A stretch of DNA of 64,000 nt from Pollenia angustigena. Taxonomy: Eukaryota > Arthropoda > Insecta > Diptera > Polleniidae. Shown here one piece after another: positions 55,371-64,000 of the stretch. The DNA is taken from positions 157,850,511 to 157,914,510 of the forward strand of contig OV884059.1 of assembly GCA_930367215.1 (NCBI GenBank), written 5' to 3'. Each line of letters opens with the position of its first letter. Positions within the stretch are counted from its first letter, which is position 1. Under the pieces are notes generated by a model that made no database searches, was not told the origin of the DNA, and saw only the letters and a program-made list of their open reading frames with translations. A program made the translations under genes and the position numbers.

Positions 55371-56915
55371 GCGGCTTTGATTCAACTGTAATCAAGCAAG
55401 GCTTATTTTTATAACAAAATATAAATTGATATTTAAATATAATTGGTGAAGTTGGACGTTATTAACAATTTTGATTTTAGTTGAAATAAACTATTTTTTG
55501 ATTTTAAGAATTTATAAAATTTAATTTCTTCAAATTTATTTGCATTAAAGTGATTGCAATAAAACAATGGACGGTGCAAAACTAATAAATGTGTCATCAA
55601 TGGCTGATAAGTTGCTACAGAAAAAGTAACTATTACAATTTCGTAAGGCCGAGGCCACGCAATGAGCGGCTAAGCGTCAAGCGGCTGAGCGTCAAAAAAT
55701 TAAAACATATGAAATAATACTGAAGTGGCCACAAAATGAGCGGCATGTGAGCGAAATTTTTGAGCGGCTAAAGGCCATTTTAGACTATAATACTTTGTGT
55801 TAAGACATGTCAAAAACTTACAAATAATTCATAATGTATAATAGTGTAAAAACATTTTGTAATGAAATGTCAAAAAATACGTAAAGAAATTTGGCAGTCG
55901 TATCGTTCTCTCTATTTTTTTGAAATTTTTCTAAACGATTAGATTTTTCATTTTATCAGAAATGTGTTTTTACAAAAGCACAAGAAGAAAATCAGGGATG
56001 GAAAATTAAAATTTTGTGCACAAATATTCACTATTATTTTTTCTAATAAAAAATTGCAAAACGATAAGAAAAATATAAAATTTCAAGTGAATTCTTTTAA
56101 AATTTAAATAAATCACAAATATTTTTTGTAAAAAATCGTTAAATACGGTACACAGACGAAAAAAAAAAATAAAAAAATATAATTGTATCAACTTTTCCAC
56201 CCTAGAAGAAAATAAAAAAACAGCTGTTGAATAATTTGCCGGCCACATCAAAATAAAAATTATTAAATATTAAAGAAATATTAAAAATAAAGCAAAAATA
56301 TATCTGAGGACCAAGGTGCAAGTTTAAATGTGCAAGTTAGTGAATAATACGCCAGCTAACAATGTTCCAATGCTTAATAAAATGTTTTTTCGTCTTTATT
56401 TTGTAATCTAAAGTGGATCTCATAAATCACAAAGATTTTACTTTTTATTTGAAGTGTGATAGTGTAGAAGCAAAATGTAATGAAAAAAAATTTCTCTTTG
56501 ATTTTTTGACAATCAGACCAAAAATCATTTCATTTTGTAAGACCAAAAGTCTTAAGACTTGTGTAATAGTGTAAAACAGCCTTAAGCGGCATCGCTCAGG
56601 AATAAAACTTGTTCTAATTTTTAGTTGTTTTCTGAGCGTCCAAAAATAAACATGGCAAAAGTGAATATGGAGCTTATAATTTCATCCGTACAAAGCCGAC
56701 CGAATTATGGCAAGACAGATTACCTAATTTTAAAAATAAAAATATGACCGAGAAATTGTTTTTTTGTCTTGTCAATTTGGTGTAAACTTTTTGCTACAGC
56801 AAATCAAAGGATTTAACAGACAACGGCAGTATTGTATTGGGTAGATTTGTATATAAATGGTTTTATTCCCCTTGCTTGATTTATAGGATGAACACTAAGG
56901 CCTGTTCGTCGATTC

Positions 56916-56919
<4 letters not shown>

Positions 56920-56988
<69 letters not shown>
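56920..56988. repeat. (TA)n microsatellite
   Basis: About 34 uninterrupted TA/AT dinucleotides. It produces poly-YI frames on both strands that are not genes. Confidence 0.98.
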
Positions 56989-56990
<2 letters not shown>

Positions 56991-57545
56991 CACACCACAA
57001 TAGTGGTGGGTATTATGCATTTGTGCTGAGGTGTGAAACGCCTTAAAATATTGGTCCTAGACCCACCTTAAAGTATACCGATCGACTTAGAATCACTTAC
57101 GATTCTGAATCGAACTTACTATGTCCGTCCGGCTGGCTGGCTGTCCATGTAACCTTGTGCGCAAAGTACGGGTCGCAATTTTGAAGATAAAATTTGGGAC
57201 AAAGGTTCTTATTGGCACAAGTACCAAGCCTATTGAAAATGGGCCGAATCGTAGGACAACGAGGGAAGATAGGGGGACACTATCAAACCGATTATAATGA
57301 AATTTAAATCATACATAGAAATATATTTATATGGACACATAAGCTATGTAGTTTTTCAAAAATAGGACCACAAGGGGAGGTAGGGGGCAATTTTTGCCTC
57401 TCACAAACTTTCAAACCGATTTAAATGAAGTTTATAAACATAGATAAATCCATATTAATATGGACACATTAGCATGATGTGTTTATTAATACTGTGGTTT
57501 AGGGTATCATATGGTCGGGCTTGACCGACTATACTTTCTTACTTT
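56989..57545 (-). repeat. Mini-me-like dispersed repeat beside (TA)n
   Basis: On the minus strand it ends AAGTAAGAAAGTATAGTCGG then TCAAGCCCGACCATATGATA then CCCT, the same end type as the 2.2 kb element at 34,066. On the plus strand it contains ACCGATCGACTTAGAATC, GTCCGTCCGGCTGGCTGGCT and repeated GATAGGGGGACACT/GGGGAGGTAGGGGG blocks. TA-rich plus GTCY-rich tracts fit the mini-me layout. Confidence 0.6.
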
Positions 57546-57889
57546 TTTATAATTTGTTTGTAAGCGAACGAAGTCTTCGCGCGAAATCGAATTCTTTAAA
57601 AACGCATTAAATTTTTATGAATACCATTTTCGCGTAATCACATTAAACAAGCCACTCTTTACAATGGCATTTTAAAAACTAATCGCTCAGAAGTGACGCT
57701 CAGTAATAAGCCACTTGCCGCTTATACTTGCCGCTTTGACGCTCATCGCTCAGCCGCTTGACGCTTAGCCGCTCATTACGTGGCCTCGGCCTAACAGAAC
57801 GGCACGGAACATAACAGAAACAGAAAGTAAAGACTGATTTTGCCTTTAGGCTTGAGTTCATCAAATTTAATTTTCATTTAATTACAACA

Positions 57890-58540
57890 TGAAATTTTTA
57901 TTGAAAAAAAAAAAAATATATTTTGTGTAAATCGGTTGATTATGTATTAGTACATTCGAAAAAATGTTTAAATAATAAAAATAATTTGTAAGAAATTTTT
58001 TCGAAAATTTGATAGTTATAAGAAATTTCCTATTTATGGAAAATTTTACGAAAACCTTCAATTTAACAGAAAGTTTATAAAAAAATTTTTTGAATCGGAG
58101 ATTTTTCAAATTTTGCTTTTATCAAAATTTTTCGAAAATTTTCATTTATCGAAAACTTTGACACAAATTAACTATTTATGGAAATGTTTTCAAATTTACT
58201 ATTTGTCAAATCAATTTTCCAAAATCACTTTTTATCGAAAATTGTTCCAAAAATTATCGTCATATCAAAAAATTTCGCATTTATCGAAAAACTTTACAAT
58301 AATTTTTTCTTTACCAAATTTCTTTTCAAAAATTATTATTTATCGAATAATGTTTAAAAAAATTTGGGTGTTATCAAAAATTTTCCAAATATTTACTATT
58401 TATCGATTTTATTTTTAAATACACTATTTATCGAAAACTTCCCAAAATTCTACTATTTATTGAATAATTTTTAAAAAATTTACTATCTATATTTTAAAAT
58501 TTAGTTCTTTTCGAAAATTTTTCCAATAATTTATTATATA
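57890..58540. repeat. Degenerate satellite, CTATTTATCGAAAATTTT-type, period about 40 bp
   Basis: Words of the type TTTATCGAAAA followed by TTTTCCAAAAATT and (T)ACTATT recur more than a dozen times with many variants. Similar words reappear at 62,120-62,300, on the far side of the Helitron pair. Short frames in it are accidental. Confidence 0.6.
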
Positions 58541-58656
58541 CTAGCTGACCCGACAGACGTTGTCCTGTCCAAATTAGAAAAAAATTTTGTGTTCGATTTT
58601 TAAAATCCGTTAAAAAAAGGAAAAAAGTATTTTTAAATTAAAATTTTATTCATATA

Positions 58657-58989
58657 CACAGAAAAAATTATCTACAAAATATTTTCAAATAAACTGTTGT
58701 TTTAAATTGTTCTTTACTATCTATAAATATTTTGTTTTTAGCAGTAATTGATCATTTTCAACGCATCATTGTTGGAAATTAAAATATGCTTGCTGCTTGT
58801 GCATTATAATTCGTAAAAATTAAATATATTTGTTTTGGTAAATATTTATATTTACAAAAAATTTTTTGGATAAAATATTGGAAAATGTTTTACTGAATTT
58901 ACGAATTTCTTCATAGGACCTAAATTAAACAAAAATTTGTTTGATTGTGCGAATTTCTTTACTGAAATCGATTTTCAGTTTGTTCTGTG
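58657..58989. mobile_element. 333-bp MITE nested in the Helitron, TA target duplication
   Basis: The left end CACAGAAAAAATTATCTAC and the right end (reverse-complemented CACAGAACAAACTG) are flanked by TA (58,655-58,656 and 58,990-58,991). Interior words (TTTCAAATAAAC, AAACAAAAATTTGTTTGAT, TTCATAGGACC) are shared with 47,956-48,964. Confidence 0.75.
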
Positions 58990-59155
58990 TAGATTTGGGG
59001 TATGTTTGATTTACATTTGATTTGAAAATACATATGTATGTATGTATGTGCTGTGAATCTTATAGTATTCTTTTTACATTTTAATTGATAGATCAATATT
59101 CAGGTAACCAGTAAAAAAAAAATAAAACTTATTCGATTGCTTTGCAAGGATATGT

Positions 59156-60283
59156 TCATTGCAATGCTTTGTGATATACGACATTTTTTGTTTGGTTGTC
59201 TGGTGCGTAAACAAATAATGCTAATGGACTTCCGACGCGGGAACAGGCGACATATAATTGACCATGCGAGAAGCATGGATTCTCAAGGTTAATGCCGCAA
59301 ACACGCAATGACTGCCCTTGAGATTTGTTGATTGTCATTGCATATGCAAGCCTTACTGGAAACTGCAAGCGCTTAAAATCGAATGGCATGTCGGTTGGAA
59401 TCATTGGGATCCGAGGTATCAAAACATTTTCTCCTTTGTACTTTCCTTTAAGTATTGTTGCTTCGATGACGTTATTCATCAACTTTTTTATCGTAAGTCG
59501 GGTGCCATTACAAAGACGTGGTTGGTTTATATTTCGTAACATTATGATTACCGATCCAACTTTTAGTCGGAGAATATGAGGCGGTAATCCGGGTAATTCC
59601 AGGGAGTTTAAAAATTCGATTGGATAGTTGACGACATCGTTTTGAGAAGAAACGAAATCCACCGATTTGTACATCTTCAATTCGCCAGCGATTTCACTTT
59701 GAATCTTAAAATTCAATTCGTCGACATCAACGTTCTTCGCAGCCAATATAGCACGTTCGCTCAACCAATCATGATTTCTGTAATTTTGTGTAATGTTTGG
59801 AAACACCTTTCGGATGAGTTCGGACTTTGATTCGGTGAACTGGCAGAAATCGACGGGAAATTGAATACAGCCGGTCGAAATATCCACCGGGATTTTGCCG
59901 TTTCCTATGTCCAGCAATTGTTTGGAAAATACGTCTCGAGATTGATCGTTCTGCAGCTCGACACGCATGTTCAGAGTCAGTTTGAGTTTCCTGACGTATT
60001 TCCACAAAGCAGACGACTTCAAACATGCATTAAGTTCATCGGCTGGCGTTGATCGTGGTATCACTGGCAGCGTTTGCCGAAAATCACCTGCCAACAGAAT
60101 CATCGCACCTCCAAATCGGCTTTGATTGTTTCGTAAATCTTGCAATGTTTTGTCTAATGCCTCCAAAGATTTTTTATGCGCCATTGTACATTCATCCCAA
60201 ACGATCAGTTTGCTTTGCTGCAAAACTTTGGCTATCGAACTGTTCTTCGATATGTTGCATGTTGGATTTTCATTGGTTTGCAT
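59156..60283 (-). CDS. Helitron Pif1-type helicase, C-terminal fragment, open frame
   Basis: An open frame of 375 residues on the minus strand. Motifs in order: KLIVWDECTM (Walker B, residues 25-33), LLAGDFRQTLPVI (63-75), NMRV, PHILRLKVGSVIIMLRN (235-251), LCNGTRL (257-263), YAMTINKSQGQSL (314-326) and GQLYVACSRVGS (341-352). These are the later helicase motifs of the Pif1-like domain of Helitron RepHel proteins. Full RepHel proteins are about 1,300-1,500 residues. The Walker A (GKT) segment, all upstream helicase sequence and the HUH nickase are missing; the conserved protein begins abruptly at QTNENPTCN after non-coding, AT-rich DNA. It cannot bind nucleotide in the usual way, so it is probably inert even though the frame has no stop. 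The ATG used is simply the first in frame. Confidence 0.85.
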   Translation of the reverse strand: MQTNENPTCNISKNSSIAKVLQQSKLIVWDECTMAHKKSLEALDKTLQDLRNNQSRFGGAMILLAGDFRQTLPVIPRSTPADELNACLKSSALWKYVRKLKLTLNMRVELQNDQSRDVFSKQLLDIGNGKIPVDISTGCIQFPVDFCQFTESKSELIRKVFPNITQNYRNHDWLSERAILAAKNVDVDELNFKIQSEIAGELKMYKSVDFVSSQNDVVNYPIEFLNSLELPGLPPHILRLKVGSVIIMLRNINQPRLCNGTRLTIKKLMNNVIEATILKGKYKGENVLIPRIPMIPTDMPFDFKRLQFPVRLAYAMTINKSQGQSLRVCGINLENPCFSHGQLYVACSRVGSPLALFVYAPDNQTKNVVYHKALQ

Positions 60284-60420
60284 ATAAATTTAAAATTAAA
60301 AAGAAAGTCCAACTGTTAAATTAAAAAATTTAAATATCATAAGCATTTTCTTAAACTTACAGAAAACTTAAATTGGATTGCTGCGAATATTTGAAAGAGA
60401 AATTAGCCAAATCGGTGCAA

Positions 60421-61180
60421 CTGTTTTCCGATTTTAGATAAAACGAAAAAAGTGGGCGTAAAAGCAGGCGTGCCAAATTTTTTTTTCGATGAAAACTTAA
60501 AATGGATTACTACTAACATTTGAAAGAAAAATTAGTCAAATCGATGGAGCCGTTTTCTGATTTTAGGTAAATCGAAAAAAGTGGGCGTGAAAGTGGGCGG
60601 GGAACAATTTTCTTTCCGTGTAAACCTAAGTTGGACCATGGCGATCACGTTAAAGAAAAAATCGTCCAAATCGGTCAAGCCATCCTCAAGTTATGTGCTT
60701 AATAGAAAAAGTGGGCGTAAAAGTAGGCGTGGTAAATTTTTCTTTAGATGGAAACTTAAAATGCATTGATACGAACATTTGAAAGAAAAATTAGTCAAAT
60801 CGATGGAGCCGTTTTCTGATTTTAGGTAAATCGAAAAAGTGGGCGTGAAAGTGGGCGGGGAACAATTTTCTTTCCGTGTAAACCTAAGTTGGACCATGGC
60901 GATCACGTTAAAGAAAAAATCGTCCAAATCGGTCAAGCCATCCTCAAGTTATGTGCCTAATAGAAAAAGTGGGCGTAAAAGTAGGCGTGGTAAATTTTTC
61001 TTTCGATGGAAACTTAAAATGCATTGATACGAACATTTGAAAGAAAAATAAGTCAAATCGATGGAGCCGTTTTCTGATTTTGTGGCAAAATTTTCTTTCC
61101 GTAAAAACCTAAGTTGGACCATGACGATCATTAGAAAAAAAAACTGTCCAAATCGGTCCAGCCGTTCTCAACTGATGCAA
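60421..61180. repeat. Tandem array in the Helitron, period 258 bp, about 2.7 units
   Basis: TCGATGGAGCCGTTTTCTGA begins units at 60,541, 60,800 and 61,058. Each continues with GTGGGCGTGAAAGTGGGCGG, AACCTAAGTTGGACCATGGC and GTCCAAATCGGTCAAGCCAT. The first two full units are almost identical; the third has lost its middle; a diverged partial unit precedes them (60,421-60,540). Within each unit GTGGGCG recurs, giving a shorter internal periodicity. Confidence 0.85.
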
Positions 61181-61216
61181 TTACCAACGAACAACATTGA
61201 TTTTTATTTATATAGA

Positions 61217-61990
61217 CTAGCATATACCCGCTGCTTCGTAAGCGTCTCCTTTTTCTTCGTGGGCATATTTTTATGTCAAAGTTTATTTTTCTAGGTTAAA
61301 CTTGTTTAAATTCAGCATTTAGCCCGCTTCTTTAGTAGAATCAAAAAGCTAAAGAAAAATATCAAATTTCCCGATTTCCTTTTTAGGTACTATATTTTTC
61401 CCCCATTAAAGTATCAAAACTTTCGGTATTGTAGTGGCAACCCATAATTTAGTACGAATATGTCAATAAATGGAGGAAAATAATTTGTAGAAAAAAGTAC
61501 CAAAAAAGTTACGATATTCACCCCTTAAATGTTCGAATTTCGAAAAAGTACCAAATTCGTAAACGTATGTTTTGATAAGTTTTGAATTATAGATGGGGTG
61601 GCAAAAAAGTACTAAAATTCAGATTTTACCCGTTTACTCCGTAATAGGGGCGAATTTAAAAATAAACCAGACACCTGTCCGCTTATTTTTCTAAAGAACA
61701 ACGATAAGTATTACATTTATTTTACATCTCTTTTAGTTTTGGAGATACAACGTTACCGAATTTTCATGTTTCTACCTTTTTTACCCCCTTAACATTCGCA
61801 TTTCAAAAAATCCCGTCCTGGTGGATCGATTTGGGAAGGGACCCATCGCTAGTTCAAATTTCAAGTTTCTAGGGTCAGCGGCTTGAGCTAGGCGATGATG
61901 AATGAGTCAGCCAGTCAGTCAGTCACTCACGCAACTCTCTCTCACATAATCCGTTTAAAAATTTTGAATAAATTACCATTTCAGTCACAT
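61217..61990 (-). mobile_element. 3' end of a second Helitron, abutting the first
   Basis: On the minus strand it ends GAAGCAGCGGGTATATGCTAG at 61,217, again CTAG, and the next base starts the TC of the neighbouring Helitron. Further in, GTGACTGACTGACTGGCTGA then CTCATTCATCATCGCC (61,890-61,930) is the GACTGACTGACT-type tract common in insect non-autonomous Helitrons (memory). The 5' terminus was not found, so the inner boundary is a guess. Confidence 0.6.
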
Positions 61991-63160
61991 CATCTTTTTT
62001 TAAAACACAAATAAGGGTTATTTTGGAATATCTCAAAAACTGTTCTACTTTTGGCAATTCTGACTTCATATTCGGATTCACAAAGATTAGGTGTCAAATT
62101 CATTTGGTCAAAAAACTGTTACGTAGTATTATTTATCGAAAATTACAGCATTCATTATTGAATTTATATGAAATTTTTAATTATCCCGCTATTTTGCGGA
62201 AATTTGCCATTTATCAATAAAGTGCTTAAAATTTTTCCCATAAATAATTTTCATTGGAAATTTCATTTAAATAATTTTTTTACATTTTACGTAATTAAAC
62301 TAATATGGTTTATGAAAAATTATATTACTGCATTTCTTTTATGGACTTTTGTAGCAAATATCCCAAATTAATCCTTTTGAATTGTGCATGTAAAAAGTTT
62401 GTTTCTTTAAAATAAATCAAAAACAAAATTAAATTTTTATAATATGTATTATAGTGTTAAAGTAATGTAGTGTTATTTGAAATCCTCTAACCTGAAATCG
62501 GCACAAAAAAAAAGAAATCAGTTAAAGTGGTACACCTGAACAAGCGAGTATTTGGCTGATACAATACAATGACCAAAATTCGGTCTTGTTTAGGGGTGTC
62601 ATTTTAATACTTTGAACAAAAAAAAAAAAAAGTTTAAAAAAGTAGAACAAAAACCCTTAATAAACATAGTTACAAAATTAAATAAAAATATAAAAAAGAA
62701 AAATTGCATGTTGTTTTGCCAAAAAATAAAATTAATTAAAACCTTGTTTTAAGTATAATTAACAAAAAATATCCGTTCCAAAAAAAAAATAAATATGTCA
62801 ACACTTTCAAAATGTAATAATGTAAATAATATAGGAAACCAGCATGTATGACAAAAAAAAACATCTCACCAGCACTAAAACATCACCTTAACCACTTCTG
62901 CTCCCTTCCATTTCCCTGCATTCCCTCCTGTAACTAATACCCAACTACTGTAACAAAATATTTATCATGGCATTCATTGTATTGTAGTCATAGTTCTAAT
63001 CATATTGTAATATCAAATCCAGATTGTAGTCTAAGTTTTTGGAAACTTATGCCAAAAACTTTAACTAACAAAATAAATATACTTTGTATAAATATGTATT
63101 TGTTTGTGTATGTGTCACATTGAGCGAGAGAGTGAATGTATGAAAGTACCCAGCGGGAAA
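61991..63160. other. AT-rich spacer with satellite-like words
   Basis: 62,120-62,300 resembles the degenerate TTTATCGAAAA satellite of 57.9-58.5 kb. The rest is unassigned, with poly-A runs. Confidence 0.35.
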
Positions 63161-63163
63161 AAG

Positions 63164-63208
63164 AAGGAGTACGGAGGCCTTCCAGAAGGCCTCTGTACCC
63201 CTTCTTTT
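63164..63208. repeat. Hairpin with 22-bp arms containing AAGGCCTC
   Basis: AAGAAGGAGTACGGAGGCCT then TC pairs with the mirrored GAAGGCCTCTGTACCCCTTC then TT around a very short loop, with about three mismatches. It forms the left edge of a cluster of AGGCCT sites. Confidence 0.7.
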
Positions 63209-63450
63209 GGATAAACAAGGCCTTCTCGCTCCATTCCATACTCATATCTTTTTTACACGCGTTGTCATTGCGGAGAAGGCCTTCCGCTTTCCATTCTTCC
63301 CCAGAGCTTCTTAAAGGCCTTCAAATAAATGGCTCTTAGAAGACTTTCCAGAGAATGACTTTCAAAAGGCCTTAGCAAAAAGGTTATCTTGAAGGGCTTT
63401 TAAGAAAGGTATGTTAAAAGGCCTTTCAATTAATGGCTCTTAAAAGGCCT
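63175..63450. repeat. Cluster of AGGCCT palindromes
   Basis: AGGCCT, usually as AAGGCCTT, occurs eight times within about 275 bp, and once more at about 63,968 (GAGGCCTTC). TGGCTCTTA.AAG blocks repeat between some of them (63,330 and 63,434). A six-base GC-rich palindrome is rare in this AT-rich sequence. Could be the core of an unrecognised tandem repeat or a binding-site array. Confidence 0.65.
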
Positions 63451-63459
63451 TTCAGACCA

Positions 63460-64000
63460 TCCTTCTACAAATGCATTAAAGGTCATATTGAAGGGCTATC
63501 AGTCTAAAACATTAAGGAATATTTCCTTACAAATGAAATTAGAAGACTGAATAGGCTTCATGTAACGTATGTTTATATATTTTATTAAACTTATTGTGGT
63601 TTAATAACACATGTGATACCTATTTTTTTATTGAAATAATCAAATTTGCTAAACATTGTAAATAAAAGTATACCTATAATAAAAAAAAACTTTTAAGCAC
63701 AAGTACCTATCTTCCTTAATGGACAAAACTCAACTAAAATGATTTACATTATTGTTTTTATTTTGTATTTTAATATGCACCTACTTTGTTACTTTGTTTT
63801 TATAACGGGATCTAAAAAAAACAAAACAAAAAATTTTACTCTTTCTCTGTTCCACTTCAACTAAAATGATCTAAGGGATCTGAATTCTTTTGCTTTTGCT
63901 TGTGCAAAAAAAAACAAAACAAAAAATGTTACTCCTTCTTTTCTCGCTTCTCATACCAAAGAGCCGAGGCCTTCTATGAGGCATTCTTTAGCTGTTACGT
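63460..64000. other. Unassigned AT-rich end of window
   Basis: A short duplicated stretch (CAAAACAAAAAATTTTACTC near 63,821 and CAAAACAAAAAATGTTACTC near 63,914) is the only structure seen. No gene. Confidence 0.35.

Larger units (their letters stand above)
55647..57791. mobile_element. 2.1 kb PIF/Harbinger-like non-autonomous element, TAA target duplication
   Basis: Inverted repeats of about 45 bp run GGCCGAGGCCACGCAATGAG then CGGCTAAGCGTCAAGCGGCT then GAGCG, with a single visible difference between ends. TAA flanks both sides (55,644-55,646 and 57,792-57,794). GAGCGGC/GAGCGTCA words are tandemly repeated in both termini. The interior has no transposase and hosts the (TA)n/mini-me-like block at 56,920-57,545. 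Confidence 0.85.
58541..61216 (-). mobile_element. Helitron with both termini, internally deleted
   Basis: On the minus strand the element starts TCTATATAAATAAAAATCAA at 61,216 and ends ...GGGTCAGCTAG at 58,541, followed by T. The 3' end CTAG matches the CTRR rule and is preceded by a hairpin (GACAG/CTGTC, 58,552-58,569). The 5' TC start and the TATATAAATAAAAAT sequence fit insect Helitrons. There is no inverted repeat or target duplication, as expected. It carries a Pif1-type helicase fragment but no Rep (HUH) domain, a subterminal tandem array, and a nested MITE. Confidence 0.85.

Noticed and set aside
56813..57046. Open frames on both strands encoding long tyrosine-isoleucine runs
   Set aside because: They are translations of the (TA)n microsatellite and have no other coding signature.
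57890..58540. CRISPR-like array
   Set aside because: Repeats are degenerate and spacers are not unique or of constant size; eukaryotic satellite is the better explanation.
59318..60324. Plus-strand frames opposite the helicase
   Set aside because: Antisense to a frame with helicase motifs.

Overview
The window is AT-rich, non-coding-dominated animal DNA. It looks like a fly genome, most likely a calyptrate or blowfly-type dipteran. The reasons are the repeat content (mini-me-like cores joining (TA)n and GTCY-rich tracts, insect-type Helitron termini, IS630/mariner-type transposases) and the fly-style TATA plus TCAGTC initiator. I find no convincing host protein-coding exon, tRNA or rRNA. Host signals are limited to a probable recursive-splice (ratchet) site near 7,496 and a candidate Pol II core promoter near 44,128-44,158. 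The simplest reading is intronic or intergenic DNA that has filled up with transposable elements. Species and class assignments are inference; nothing was searched.

Layout. 0-5 kb: an inverted partial copy of a dispersed tandem-repeat element, a palindrome, a TTA-flanked MITE, and a 3.5 kb hAT-like element with a perfect 8-bp target duplication and several nested elements. 5-14.6 kb: a LINE 5'-end fragment, a broken mariner-type transposase, quiet sequence with the ratchet-like site, a 2.3 kb hAT-like element holding a large foldback, a second mariner remnant and a TA-flanked MITE. 14.7-21.5 kb: a small RT remnant, then a nearly full-length LINE (CR1/Jockey-type) with a frameshifted ORF1 (PHD-like finger) and an intact 962-residue ORF2. 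22.5-25.4 kb: CACTGTG/CACAGTG-containing repeats, a pair of 83-bp direct repeats and a frameshifted RAG1/Transib-like transposase. 25.7-42 kb: inverted and dispersed repeats, six hAT-like or hAT-type units, and a four-level nested insertion at 32.6-37.4 kb.

42-64 kb: mariner remnants, the candidate promoter, a foldback whose arms carry a tRNA-like B-box, several TA- and TWA-flanked MITEs, a LINE C-terminal remnant, a 2.1 kb Harbinger-like element, a degenerate ~40-bp satellite, two head-to-tail Helitrons (one with an open 375-codon Pif1-type helicase fragment) and a cluster of AGGCCT palindromes at 63.2-63.5 kb.

Most elements can be delimited because terminal inverted repeats and target-site duplications are visible, in one case with an empty-site paralogue in the same window. 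The only open reading frames with family motifs and few or no breaks are the LINE ORF2 and the Helitron helicase fragment. The two features most worth testing are the RAG1-like relic lying about 1 kb from heptamer/nonamer-like repeats, and the ratchet site.
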